Source of the DNA: CAYUYM01 sp964449305
GTDB lineage: Bacteria; Bacteroidota; Ignavibacteria; SZUA-365; CAYQST01
Direction of reading: 5' to 3'
Assembly: GCA_964449305.1 (NCBI GenBank)
Contig: CAYUYM010000051.1
Location: forward strand, 1-18,681
Length of the DNA: 18,681 bases
The notes under the pieces are model-generated. The model saw only the letters and a program-made list of their open reading frames with translations. It did no database searches and was not told the origin of the DNA. The translations under genes and the position numbers were made by a program. Within the stretch, counting starts at the first letter, position 1. Every line of letters starts with the position of its first letter. Positions 1 through 7,438 of this stretch are shown in pieces.

Positions 1-34
1 CACCAATACGAATTTCTGTTTTTAATGTTGCCAT
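1..34 (-). CDS. N-terminus of a possible SRPBCC-like protein (partial)
   Basis: An ATG on the minus strand at 34-32 opens a frame reading M-A-T-L-K-T-E-I-R-I-G that runs off the left edge. It is preceded at a good distance by an AGGAG ribosome-binding site (minus strand, about 41-45) and further upstream by a near-consensus promoter (193-222). The opening pattern, a short beta-strand-like T-E-I-x-I, resembles the start of START/SRPBCC-fold proteins, but 11 residues are far too few to assign a family. The start site is well supported by its signals; the product name is a guess. The surrounding 380 bases are much more AT-rich than the rest of the window. Confidence 0.4.
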   Translation of the reverse strand, partial: MATLKTEIRIG

Positions 35-91
35 TATCGCTCCTGACTGATGAAGTTTGAGGGATGAAGCATGGGAAATTGGTTGTTGTTA

Positions 92-110
92 AACGAATTG
101 TCGATTCGTT
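92..110. promoter_or_regulatory. Palindrome in the leader, possible operator
   Basis: AACGAAT (92-98) and ATTCGTT (104-110) form a perfect 7-base inverted repeat around a 5-base spacer. It lies downstream of the promoter at 193-222 and upstream of the start at 34, a position that suits a repressor site or an RNA hairpin in the leader. A 9-base direct repeat GTTAATCGC (176-184 and 228-236) also brackets the promoter. The regulatory role is inferred. Confidence 0.35.
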
Positions 111-192
111 CATGGGGCTCCGATAAAAATTCTGTTCGAACCAAAAACCGCGGGATCGCTTGTATTTTACACCGCGTTAATCGCCATCAATC

Positions 193-222
193 ACTATATC
201 ACGAAGAAAAACTCGATGTCAA
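193..222 (-). promoter_or_regulatory. Near-consensus sigma70 promoter for the leftmost minus-strand gene
   Basis: On the minus strand TTGACA (222-217) is followed after 18 bases by TATAGT (198-193). Five of six -10 bases and all six -35 bases match consensus. It lies between the upstream gene's terminator and the ATG at 34, so it would make a leader of roughly 150 bases. Confidence 0.6.
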
Positions 223-258
223 ATTATGTTAATCGCAAAATTCGTGACAAAAAACACA

Positions 259-302
259 AAAACCTCCTCTTGGATGTATTCAGCGCATTAAGAGGAGGTT
301 TT
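259..302 (-). terminator. Intrinsic terminator of the truncated minus-strand gene
   Basis: A 13-base perfect stem (259-271 paired with 290-302) encloses an 18-base loop. On the minus strand it is followed by T-rich sequence (TTTTGTGTTTTTT). It starts about 20 bases after the stop codon at 325-323. On the plus strand the right arm also runs into TTTTATTTT, so it may act in both directions. Confidence 0.8.
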
Positions 303-322
303 ATTTTCATATCAGTGGTTCT

Positions 323-380
323 TTACAGGTCAACAGTCTCCGGCACGCGGAAGTTTTCGTTGGCTTTTCTGACTTCGTCC
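323..380 (-). CDS. C-terminal stub of an unidentified minus-strand protein (truncated)
   Basis: Reading the minus strand from about 379, the frame gives D-E-V-R-K-A-N-E-N-F-R-V-P-E-T-V-D-L and then a TAA stop at 325-323. The residue mix looks like a real protein tail, and a textbook terminator follows 20 bases later. Upstream of 380 the same frame runs into antisense gyrB sequence, becomes nonsense and hits a stop near 475 with no start codon. The gene has therefore lost its 5' part exactly where the gyrB homology begins. I do not recognise the family from 18 residues. Confidence 0.5.
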
Positions 381-381
381 T

Positions 382-774
382 GTCTACATCGCCCAGCCCC
401 CGCTCTACAAGCTGAAGAAGGGCACGATGGAACGCTACGCCTTTGACGACGCCGAGCGCGACGAGATCATCCGCATGATGCGTGCCGGAAAGCAGCAGCC
501 CGCCGAACCGGCCCAGATCGAGATCGGCGAGGGCGAGGTGGTGGAGCGGAAGGATGGCATCATCATCTCGCGCTTCAAGGGCCTCGGTGAGATGAACCCC
601 GAACAGCTCTGGAACACCACCATGAATCCGGAGACGCGGACGCTTCTCAAGGTCACGCTGGACAACGCCGCGGAGGCCGACCGGCTCTTCTCCATCCTCA
701 TGGGGGACGCCGTGGAACCGCGCCGCCAGTTCATCGAGCGAAACGCCAAGTACGTCCGCAACCTCGACGTCTGA
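382..774 (+). pseudogene. gyrB: DNA gyrase subunit B, C-terminal fragment (5' end lost at a junction)
   Basis: The encoded tail matches the end of the GyrB TOPRIM region: V-Y-I-A-Q-P-P-L-Y-K-L at 382, then S-R-F-K-G-L-G-E-M, M-N-P-E-Q-L-W-N-T-T-M and a terminal R-R-x-F-I-E-x-N-A segment ending L-D-V. The L-G-E-M and Q-L-W-x-T-T-M motifs belong to type IIA topoisomerases, and the ending is gyrase-like rather than ParE-like. Only about 130 of roughly 640 or more residues are present. The frame has a stop at 370-372 and the upstream sequence is unrelated, so the ATPase and transducer domains are missing. The first internal ATG is at 427. A single missing 5' piece at a sharp boundary points to an assembly break or rearrangement rather than gradual decay. 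The next gene starts 13 bases after the stop. Confidence 0.85.
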
Positions 775-787
775 CATCGATGCCATC

Positions 788-2128
788 ATGGCCCGACACG
801 CTTCTCTGATCCTCCTCGCCTTCCTCACCCTGACGACGCTTCACGCCCAGGAGCGGGGCTTCGACCGCGGCCGCCCCGGCCTGCCGCCCGTGATGCGCAC
901 GGGTGACCAGCCCACGCTGGACGCCCTCGTCCTCCCCTCGGATTCCGCCGCGCTGTGCCGTGTCGATGTGCTGGTGCGTGTGCCGCTCGAATCCTTCGTC
1001 TTCACACGCACCCGCTCCATGGCACCGGACTCCGCCTTCAGCGCGGCCATTGATGTCACGATCGACATCCTCGGGCCGGACGGTGTGCCCGTGCGGACCA
1101 CCGTGGACCAGACGGTGGCACATGCCGCGGGCAACGACGCCGCACGTCTTCGTGACCGGCACATCCTGGTGGCTCATGCATTCCATCTGGCTCCAGGCCG
1201 GTATCGCGCCCGTGCGCAGGTGTCGGACCAGGAATCGCGTGATGAGCGGCCGCTGGAGCAGCCCTTCGGTGCGAGGCTCTGTGCCGCCGGCCCCCCTGTG
1301 GTGGCCGCGGTGATCCCTCTCGCAGGTGAGCCGACAGAGGCCGTCCCCGGCGTGATGCTCGGTGGTGGCGGCAGTGTGCTCTTCGCCTCCCCGGCATGGG
1401 TTGCCGTCACCACCAATGTCACAGGCGATGCCCGGTGGAACTTCACGCTGCGGCGGCCCGTGCCCGACGAGGATCCCGACACCGTGGCCGTATGGGATGC
1501 GCTCTCACCGTCCTTCACGGGTTCCATCACCGGCGCCGCTGCCTCGGGTGTGGTCCAGGAATTCCGCATGCAGCGCGCAGGTGCGCTGAACGGGAGCCTG
1601 GCGATGTTCCGGTTGCCGACCGACACCATCGATGCGGGGATGTACGAACTTGTTGTGCGTGTGCGCACAGCTGCGGGAAGTGATTCGCTGCTGTGCCCCC
1701 TCCGCGTTCTGTGGCGCGAGATGCCCTTCACGTTGCGGACGATGGCCCTTGCCATCCCGGCGATGCGGTACGTCCTGACCGAGGAGGAATACGACGACAT
1801 GGAGCGGGGCGAGCCCCTTGAGCAGGAGCGGAAACTCATGGCATGGTGGAAGGCGTCGGATCCCACGCCGGGCACCATTGTGAACGAGCGCATGACCGAG
1901 TATTTCCGGCGTGCGGATCAGGCCTTCACCCGCTTCCAGACCATGACCAAGCCGAACGGCGTGCTGACAGACCGCGGCAAGATCCTCATCCTGTTCGGTG
2001 AGCCGGAATCCACTGAGCGCATCCTCGCGGGGGATGGCTCACCTGAGGAGGTGTGGCAGTATCCCTCCATACGGCGGACCTTCCGCTTCATCGACCGCGA
2101 GAGAAAGGGCAACTACCGACTGAAATGA
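788..2128 (+). CDS. Exported GWxTD-like domain protein
   Basis: This 446-residue protein begins with a Sec signal peptide (MARHASLILLAFLTLTTLHA, then Q-E). The C-terminal about 110 residues follow the GWxTD domain pattern known from Bacteroidota, Chlorobiota and Acidobacteriota: a helix with repeated R and F residues (E-Y-F-R-R-A-D-Q-A-F), then G-V-L-T-D-R-G-K-I-L-I-L-F-G-E-P-E-S at about 391-408, then E-V-W-Q-Y-P. The name-giving Trp of the motif is Val here. The middle, about residues 60-320, is beta-rich and resembles the domains found ahead of GWxTD in other members. The family's biochemical role is not established; it is predicted to be periplasmic or surface-associated. It starts 13 bases after gyrB without a clear Shine-Dalgarno and overlaps pdxA by ATGA at 2125-2128, implying translational coupling. 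Confidence 0.75.
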   Translation: MARHASLILLAFLTLTTLHAQERGFDRGRPGLPPVMRTGDQPTLDALVLPSDSAALCRVDVLVRVPLESFVFTRTRSMAPDSAFSAAIDVTIDILGPDGVPVRTTVDQTVAHAAGNDAARLRDRHILVAHAFHLAPGRYRARAQVSDQESRDERPLEQPFGARLCAAGPPVVAAVIPLAGEPTEAVPGVMLGGGGSVLFASPAWVAVTTNVTGDARWNFTLRRPVPDEDPDTVAVWDALSPSFTGSITGAAASGVVQEFRMQRAGALNGSLAMFRLPTDTIDAGMYELVVRVRTAAGSDSLLCPLRVLWREMPFTLRTMALAIPAMRYVLTEEEYDDMERGEPLEQERKLMAWWKASDPTPGTIVNERMTEYFRRADQAFTRFQTMTKPNGVLTDRGKILILFGEPESTERILAGDGSPEEVWQYPSIRRTFRFIDRERKGNYRLK

Positions 2129-3159
2129 CCTCCCCCCCTCCTTCCGATCACGAATCCCCCGTGCTTGCGATCTCCATCGGCGATGTGAACGGCATCGGCC
2201 CCGAGGTGGTGCTTGCCGCGTGCGCACGTTCCACGTTTGTCGATCTCTGCCGGCCGGTGCTGGTGGGCCCGTTTGCCGCGGCCGAATGGTATCGCTCGCG
2301 TCTCGGCATCCCCGTGCGTCTGGAGCGCATCGCCGACCCATCGGAGGCGCCGCCCGGCGTGCTGTCCGTGATCGACCGCCCCGGCGCCTTCCGTCCGGAG
2401 GATGTGGGCACGCCCACCGCCGACTCCGGCGCCATCGCCGTGGATGCCATCGAGGCGTCCTTCGGGCTGTGGCGGCGCGGACGCGTGGCGGGGCTCGTGA
2501 CGGCACCGATCAACAAACACGCCATCGCGCTTGCGGGCAGCCCCTTCGCCGGGCACACCGACATGCTCGCGTCGCTGTGCGGCAGCGATGGCGAGCTGAT
2601 GGTGCTCGCCGGCAGCACCATGCGCGTCGGGCTGGTCACCATCCATGTGCCGCTGTCGGCCGTGGTTTCGCTCATCACACGGGAGCGCGTCCACGCCATT
2701 CTCCGGCGCGCACATGCCGCCCTGCAGCAGGACTTCGGGATCGCCCGTCCACGCATCGCCGTGCTGGCACTCAATCCCCACGCAGGTGACGACGGTGCCA
2801 TCGGTGACGAGGAGCGCGACATCATCGCACCGGCGCTGCACGACGCGGCCGCGGAGGGCATCGCCGTGGAGGGTCCCGTCGCCGCGGACGGCTTCTTCTC
2901 CGCGCACAACCGTGAGCGGCACGACATGATCATCGCCATGTATCACGATCAGGGGCTCATCCCGTTCAAGATGCAGGCGGCGGGGCACGGCGTCAATGTG
3001 ACCTGCGGCCTCCCCATCGTGCGCACCTCACCCGACCACGGAACGGCCCACGCGATCGCCGGCACCGGGAGGGCGTCGGAGCGCAGCATGGCCGAGGCGA
3101 TCGTGATGGCCCGGGCCATCCACCGGGCCCGCGCGGCGTGGGATGCGGTGCATGGTTGA
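2125..3159 (+). CDS. pdxA: 4-hydroxythreonine-4-phosphate dehydrogenase (PLP biosynthesis)
   Basis: PdxA oxidises 4-phosphooxy-L-threonine with NAD to the precursor that PdxJ condenses into pyridoxine 5'-phosphate. Family motifs occur in order: G-D-V-N-G-I-G-P-E (residues 19-27), T-A-P-I-N-K followed by G-H-T-D-M-L, T-I-H-V-P-L, L-N-P-H-A-G-D-D-G, Y-H-D-Q-G-L-I-P-F-K, and G-L-P-I-V-R-T-S-P-D-H-G-T-A near the C-terminus. The three metal-binding histidines (in GHT, IHVPL and YHDQG) are present. At 344 residues the length is normal. An upstream in-frame ATG at 2053 exists, but the ATG at 2125 gives the family N-terminus and an ATGA overlap with the preceding stop. Its end overlaps the ABC gene by 8 bases. 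Confidence 0.95.
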   Translation: MTSPPPSDHESPVLAISIGDVNGIGPEVVLAACARSTFVDLCRPVLVGPFAAAEWYRSRLGIPVRLERIADPSEAPPGVLSVIDRPGAFRPEDVGTPTADSGAIAVDAIEASFGLWRRGRVAGLVTAPINKHAIALAGSPFAGHTDMLASLCGSDGELMVLAGSTMRVGLVTIHVPLSAVVSLITRERVHAILRRAHAALQQDFGIARPRIAVLALNPHAGDDGAIGDEERDIIAPALHDAAAEGIAVEGPVAADGFFSAHNRERHDMIIAMYHDQGLIPFKMQAAGHGVNVTCGLPIVRTSPDHGTAHAIAGTGRASERSMAEAIVMARAIHRARAAWDAVHG

Positions 3160-3808
3160 ACTCACCAACGTGGTGCTCACGCTCGGCCGCAGGCTCATCT
3201 TTGATGGCGCCAACCTCCGCATCGACAACGGCGAGTTCGTCTACGTCATCGGTGAGACGGGCATCGGGAAGAGCTCGTTTCTCCGCCTGCTCTACATGGA
3301 CCTCCTGCCCACCTCCGGCCGGGTCCAGATCGCGGGCTACGATTCGGCGCGCATCAGGAAGCGCCACATCCAGTACCTGCGCCGGACACTCGGGATCGTG
3401 TTCCAGGACTTCCGCCTTCTCGAGGACAGGAACGTGGCGGAGAACGTCGGCTTCACCCTGCATGTGACGGGTGTCCAGCGCCAGATCATCTCCACGCGCG
3501 TGCACAAGGTGCTCGCCGACGTGGGGCTGGCGAACAAGGAATTCGCGATGCCGGGCGACCTCTCCGGTGGCGAGAAACAGCGCGTCGCCATCGCCCGTGC
3601 ACTGGTGAACGATCCTGTTCTCCTCCTCGCCGACGAGCCCACGGGCAACCTCGATCCCGACACCTCGCGCGACATCATCGCCATCTTCGACCGCATCAAC
3701 CGGCGCGGCACGGCCGTGATCATCGCCACGCACGACTACGGCCTCATCGCCAAGCGTGCCGGGCGGGTGATCAAGATCCAGGACCGCCGCTTCTTCGACG
3801 TCGTCTGA
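3152..3808 (+). CDS. ftsE: FtsE-like ABC transporter ATP-binding protein
   Basis: A compact 218-residue ABC ATPase of the FtsE/LolD/MacB class. Visible motifs are Walker A G-E-T-G-I-G-K-S-S (34-42), the Q-loop in V-F-Q-D-F-R-L-L, the signature L-S-G-G-E-K-Q-R-V-A-I-A-R-A-L, Walker B with L-L-L-A-D-E-P-T-G-N-L-D, and the H-loop A-T-H-D-Y. The F-Q-D-F-R-L-L Q-loop and the simple length favour FtsE, which with FtsX controls septal peptidoglycan hydrolases; LolD remains possible. No FtsX-type membrane partner is adjacent: the next gene is a nuclease. An ATG nine bases upstream (3143) is possible, but M-V-E-L-T-N-V at 3152 matches the usual start. It overlaps pdxA by 8 bases. Confidence 0.85.
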   Translation: MVELTNVVLTLGRRLIFDGANLRIDNGEFVYVIGETGIGKSSFLRLLYMDLLPTSGRVQIAGYDSARIRKRHIQYLRRTLGIVFQDFRLLEDRNVAENVGFTLHVTGVQRQIISTRVHKVLADVGLANKEFAMPGDLSGGEKQRVAIARALVNDPVLLLADEPTGNLDPDTSRDIIAIFDRINRRGTAVIIATHDYGLIAKRAGRVIKIQDRRFFDVV

Positions 3809-3810
3809 CC

Positions 3811-5565
3811 ATGGACGAGCCGGACGTCATTCTCGACCCGCTGACCCTGCAGCTCCCGGATGCGGACTTCATCGTCTGCGACGTGGAGACGACGGGTCTG
3901 AGCCCCGCGGCGCACCGCATGACGGAGATCGCGCTGGTGCGCGTGCGGGAGGGGGAGATCGTGGACCGCTGGTCCTCGCTTCTCAACCCGCGGCAGTTCA
4001 TTCCGCGCGAGATCACGGAGCTCACGGGCATCACCAACGAGATGGTGTACGACGCGCCCGACTTTGCGCAGGTTGCCCCGCGTGTGGAGGAGTTCCTGCG
4101 CGGTGCCGTGTTCGTGGCGCACAACGCGGGCTTTGACCGGGGTTTCGTGGATGCGGCGCTGGAGCGCTGCGGGCGGCCGCCGATGGCGGGCCCCGTGCTC
4201 TGCACCGCGCGGCTGGCGCGGCGCCTGATGCCGGCACGCGGCAGCAAGTCCCTCCGCAGCCTGGCGCAGCAGCTCGGCATCCGCAACCCCGCCTCCCACC
4301 GCGCCGGCGGCGACGCCCAGACCACCGCCCACGTGCTGCTGCATTTCCTCTCCCTGCTGGAGGAGCGCTTCGAGATCACCGAGGTGGGGGAACTCGTCAG
4401 CTTCCAGTATCGATCCATCTCCAGCGTCGTCACACCACCGAAGAACATCCTGCGCATCAAGGAGCAGCTTGCCGAGGTGCCGCACAGCCCCGGCGTGTAC
4501 TTCTTCCATGATCGGCGCGGCACCATCCTCTACATCGGCAAGGCCAAGGAACTGCGGGACCGGGTGCAGTCCTACTTCTACTTCAACATCGGGCACACCG
4601 ACAAGATCCGGAAGATGGTCAAGTCCATCCATTCGATCACGTGGAAGACGACGGAGACCGAGCTCTCAGCCCTCCTGCTTGAGTCGCGCAGCATCAAGCT
4701 CCATCAACCGCCGTTCAACTCCGCGCTCAAGAATGTGCGGCGCTTCCCGTTCATCCGCATTGATGCGCGTGACCGCTTCCCCCTCATCGGCTGGACCTAC
4801 GAGATCGGCATGGAGGGCTGCGAGTACTACGGACCCTTCAGCAGCCGCTACACGGTGGAGAGCGCGCTGGAGACGATCTCGCGGATGTTCCATCTGCGCA
4901 AGTGCACGGGCACGCTGCGGCCGGCGCCGGACAAGACGCCGTGCATCTACCACTCGATGCACCAGTGCCTCGGGCCCTGCGCGGAGCTGCAGTCAGCGGA
5001 GGACTATCTGCGGGAGGTGGACACGGTGCGGCGCTTCCTTTCCGGCGGGCACGACGAGGTGTTGCGCACGCTGACAGGCCGGATGGAGGAGAAGGCGGAG
5101 GCGCTGGAATTCGAGGCGGCCGCGGAGATCCGCGATCGCATCGCCGTGCTGCGGCGTCTGGTGCGCCAGCAGCAGGCCATGATGCGGCCGGTGAGCGAGC
5201 AGAACCTCATCGTGCTCACACCCGCACGGCGGCAGAACGTGGAGGTGCACTTCATCCGCGCGGGCAACCTCGCCCGGCAGTTCCTCATCCATCAGGAGAC
5301 CTACAACCTGCGGGAGCTGCGGGCGTCCATCCGGTCGATGTTCTATTCGGATCAGCAGGCCGAGCTGTTCGGCACATCGCGCGAGGAGATCAACGACATG
5401 CGGATCATCGCCTCATGGTGCATGACAAAAAAAAGTGAGTCCGTCGCCATCGACGTGACCCACTCATTGAGCATTCAGGAACTGGAACAGCAGGTGACCG
5501 CCGCCCTCGCAGCGATCCGCGGGGCGGTGTCCCCGGTCAGAACGGACGCGACAGACGGAGGATGA
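3811..5565 (+). CDS. DnaQ-type exonuclease fused to GIY-YIG/UVR (Cho/UvrC-like) nuclease
   Basis: A 584-residue two-nuclease protein. Residues about 20-185 are a DEDDh 3'-5' exonuclease as in DNA polymerase III epsilon: D24 and E26 in V-C-D-V-E-T-T-G-L, D109 in H-N-A-G-F-D, and H163 with D168 in H-R-A-G-G-D-A. Residues about 222-305 are a UvrC-type GIY-YIG domain (G-V-Y at 228-230, Y-I-G at 241-243, R249/R251). A four-cysteine cluster follows (C365, C378, C386, C390), spaced like the Fe-S-binding cysteines of UvrC, and a UVR motif lies at about 414-449. The second UvrC endonuclease half and the HhH domains are absent, as in Cho. It likely acts in excision repair, cutting 3' of lesions with a linked exonuclease; this is inferred from family. 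It starts 2 bases after ftsE. An A8 run at 5427-5434 lies near the 3' end, which overlaps the convergent gene. Confidence 0.85.
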   Translation: MDEPDVILDPLTLQLPDADFIVCDVETTGLSPAAHRMTEIALVRVREGEIVDRWSSLLNPRQFIPREITELTGITNEMVYDAPDFAQVAPRVEEFLRGAVFVAHNAGFDRGFVDAALERCGRPPMAGPVLCTARLARRLMPARGSKSLRSLAQQLGIRNPASHRAGGDAQTTAHVLLHFLSLLEERFEITEVGELVSFQYRSISSVVTPPKNILRIKEQLAEVPHSPGVYFFHDRRGTILYIGKAKELRDRVQSYFYFNIGHTDKIRKMVKSIHSITWKTTETELSALLLESRSIKLHQPPFNSALKNVRRFPFIRIDARDRFPLIGWTYEIGMEGCEYYGPFSSRYTVESALETISRMFHLRKCTGTLRPAPDKTPCIYHSMHQCLGPCAELQSAEDYLREVDTVRRFLSGGHDEVLRTLTGRMEEKAEALEFEAAAEIRDRIAVLRRLVRQQQAMMRPVSEQNLIVLTPARRQNVEVHFIRAGNLARQFLIHQETYNLRELRASIRSMFYSDQQAELFGTSREEINDMRIIASWCMTKKSESVAIDVTHSLSIQELEQQVTAALAAIRGAVSPVRTDATDGG

Positions 5566-7438
5566 ACTGCGCCTTCTCCGGCCGGTCCAGCCGCCATGCC
5601 GCACCAATGCGGAAGGCGCCGCCGGCATTGCCGATCGCGAATCCCACGTCGGACTTCCACTGCTTCATGTCGGAGAATCCGTCGGAGAAGGTCACCGTCT
5701 GCTTCGAACGCAGGTCGGCCAGGTGGTCGAAGTACGTGAAGCCCGGCACGTTGTTCGTCACACCTGCATCCATGAAGAGGATGAGGTTGATGCCACTCAT
5801 CACGGAGGAGAACCAGCCGGTGGAGTGGTGAGCAATGCTGCTCTTGAGGATGAACTCAATGTTCACGAGTGCGCCATGGGTGCCGGCGAACTCCTTGAAG
5901 CGGTAGCCGGGCAGCGTGCTCGGGCCGCCGATGTCGAAGGAACGCTGGAGCGGCACATCGCCCGATGATGCCACACCGCGCACGCGCAGGTTCATGTCGA
6001 GGAAGGAGAGCAGCGGCTGGTAGCGGCGGATGTCGACCATGATCTGGCGGAAGTCGAAGTCGCCCGCCATCATGCCTCCGGCGGTCTCGAGTGTCATGCG
6101 GGCATCCCACCCATGCCTCGCCGATGAGGTGGCGGGGGCATTGTCGGCGCCGAGCATGAGGACGAAGCTGTTGAGGTTGCCATCACTGATGACGGGATTG
6201 GGGCGCAGCACCTTGTCGCCGCCGAAGAGGGACCAGTTCGTGTTCTTCGGCAGGCTGCGGTAGGTGTCGTGCACGTAGGCGAGGGAGGCCTTCATGTTCC
6301 AGTCGGGCACCTCGCGGGAGTACCAGGAGCCGACGGCGGAGAAGCCCTCGCGTTCGAAGTAGTCCATGAAGTCCTCACGGGCGAAGAAGTTCATCGCCGA
6401 GTTCTCGTCGCGGTCGATGACCCACTGGTCCTTGGAGTCGGTGTGGCTGTGGCCCTCAAAGCCGAGCTCGAAGATCTGCTGGTTGAGGTAGAGCGGGAGA
6501 TACATCCCGGCGGCGTAGCGCCAGCGATGCGAGGCGAAACCGTAGCCGAGGTTGAATGTGGTGACAAGGCGCGGCTTGGAATGCCAGCCGAGATCCTTTG
6601 GATCGCTGATGCCGAGGTAGAAGCCTTCCACGCGGTTGAAGCGGATGAAGGATTCGGCAAGGCCGGTTCCGATCGGGAAATCGGCGCGGGCGCTCTCGGT
6701 GAAGCGGCGGAAGAAGCCGCGGCCCTCGTCCTCGGTGTCGTCCAACCCGAAGCTGGTCCACCCGCCATCCTCGTCCGTCGTGTCCTCCTCGCTGAAGAAG
6801 GTGTCGTTGTAGCCGGCCGCCTCCTCGCGGACCGCGCCCCACACGGTGGAACCGTCCTCCGTGGTGATGGTGGAGTGGATGCCGATGATGTCGCCCTTCA
6901 CCTCCGCGGTGGGCTTGAGGATCACCGCGCCATCGATCGCGAGGATGTCGCCATCCACGAGGCCGGTGATGGTGAGCGTGCCGTTGGAGGCGACGATGTT
7001 GCCTGTATGGGGACCGGTGATGGTGGTGTCGGACCAGAGGCGCAGCACATCGGGGGCGGCATCGGAGACGTCGGGATCCTTCATGCGATCACGGAGTTCC
7101 TCGCCCAGGCCGGTGAGCTGATCCTCGATGCGTCGGATCTCCTCGTCCATGCGCGTGAGCTCATCATTGATCTCGCCGGTGGTGTCGGGGGGGAGGCTCT
7201 CGATCTTCTCGGAGAACTCGTCCATCTGCCGGCGAAGGGTGTCGAGGGCGGCACGGAGGCGCTTGTGTTCCTGGAGAAGCGCCTTCACGTTCCGGAGGCT
7301 GTCGTCTTCCACACCCGCGGTGAGCGCGGGACAGCCGGCAGGCGCAGACAGGGGGGATGCTGCGGCGTGACCCGCGAGCAGCAGGAACACGAAGGCGGCG
7401 ACCAGCAGGGCCGGTGGTGTCAGGGTGCGGTGTTTCAT
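5537..7438 (-). CDS. Outer-membrane beta-barrel with coiled coil and bactofilin-like repeat
   Basis: A 633-residue protein with a Sec signal peptide (first about 28 residues). Next comes a charged coiled coil, about 47-119, interrupted at a Pro-Pro-Asp turn (83-85). Residues about 139-200 form a short beta-helix-like repeat with alternating G-x-I/V steps (G-N-I-V-A, G-D-I-L-A-I-D-G-A, V-K-G-D-I-I-G-I), reminiscent of bactofilins or polymer-forming proteins. An acidic linker follows, then a barrel from about 240 to the end with G-G-P-S-T-L-P-G-Y-R-F, typical of BamA/D15 surface-antigen barrels. It ends in Phe, as outer-membrane proteins recognised by the BAM complex do. The start at 7438 has GGAGG six bases upstream; an extension to 7570 would bury the signal peptide. 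The coiled coil could reach the cell wall or periplasm; the function is unknown. The 3' end overlaps the convergent nuclease gene by 29 bases. Confidence 0.75.
   Translation of the reverse strand: MKHRTLTPPALLVAAFVFLLLAGHAAASPLSAPAGCPALTAGVEDDSLRNVKALLQEHKRLRAALDTLRRQMDEFSEKIESLPPDTTGEINDELTRMDEEIRRIEDQLTGLGEELRDRMKDPDVSDAAPDVLRLWSDTTITGPHTGNIVASNGTLTITGLVDGDILAIDGAVILKPTAEVKGDIIGIHSTITTEDGSTVWGAVREEAAGYNDTFFSEEDTTDEDGGWTSFGLDDTEDEGRGFFRRFTESARADFPIGTGLAESFIRFNRVEGFYLGISDPKDLGWHSKPRLVTTFNLGYGFASHRWRYAAGMYLPLYLNQQIFELGFEGHSHTDSKDQWVIDRDENSAMNFFAREDFMDYFEREGFSAVGSWYSREVPDWNMKASLAYVHDTYRSLPKNTNWSLFGGDKVLRPNPVISDGNLNSFVLMLGADNAPATSSARHGWDARMTLETAGGMMAGDFDFRQIMVDIRRYQPLLSFLDMNLRVRGVASSGDVPLQRSFDIGGPSTLPGYRFKEFAGTHGALVNIEFILKSSIAHHSTGWFSSVMSGINLILFMDAGVTNNVPGFTYFDHLADLRSKQTVTFSDGFSDMKQWKSDVGFAIGNAGGAFRIGAAWRLDRPEKAQFILRLSRPF

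Noticed and set aside
307..828. A 173-codon minus-strand frame across the junction
   Set aside because: It spans antisense gyrB and uses a different frame from the credible 18-residue tail; it has no domain.
3736..4632. A 298-codon minus-strand frame within the nuclease gene
   Set aside because: Antisense to the conserved exonuclease and GIY-YIG domains.
5570..5620. Long-loop inverted repeat near the convergent gene ends
   Set aside because: Arms are short, the loop is about 35 bases and there is no T-run; it lies inside coding sequence, so a terminator is not supported.
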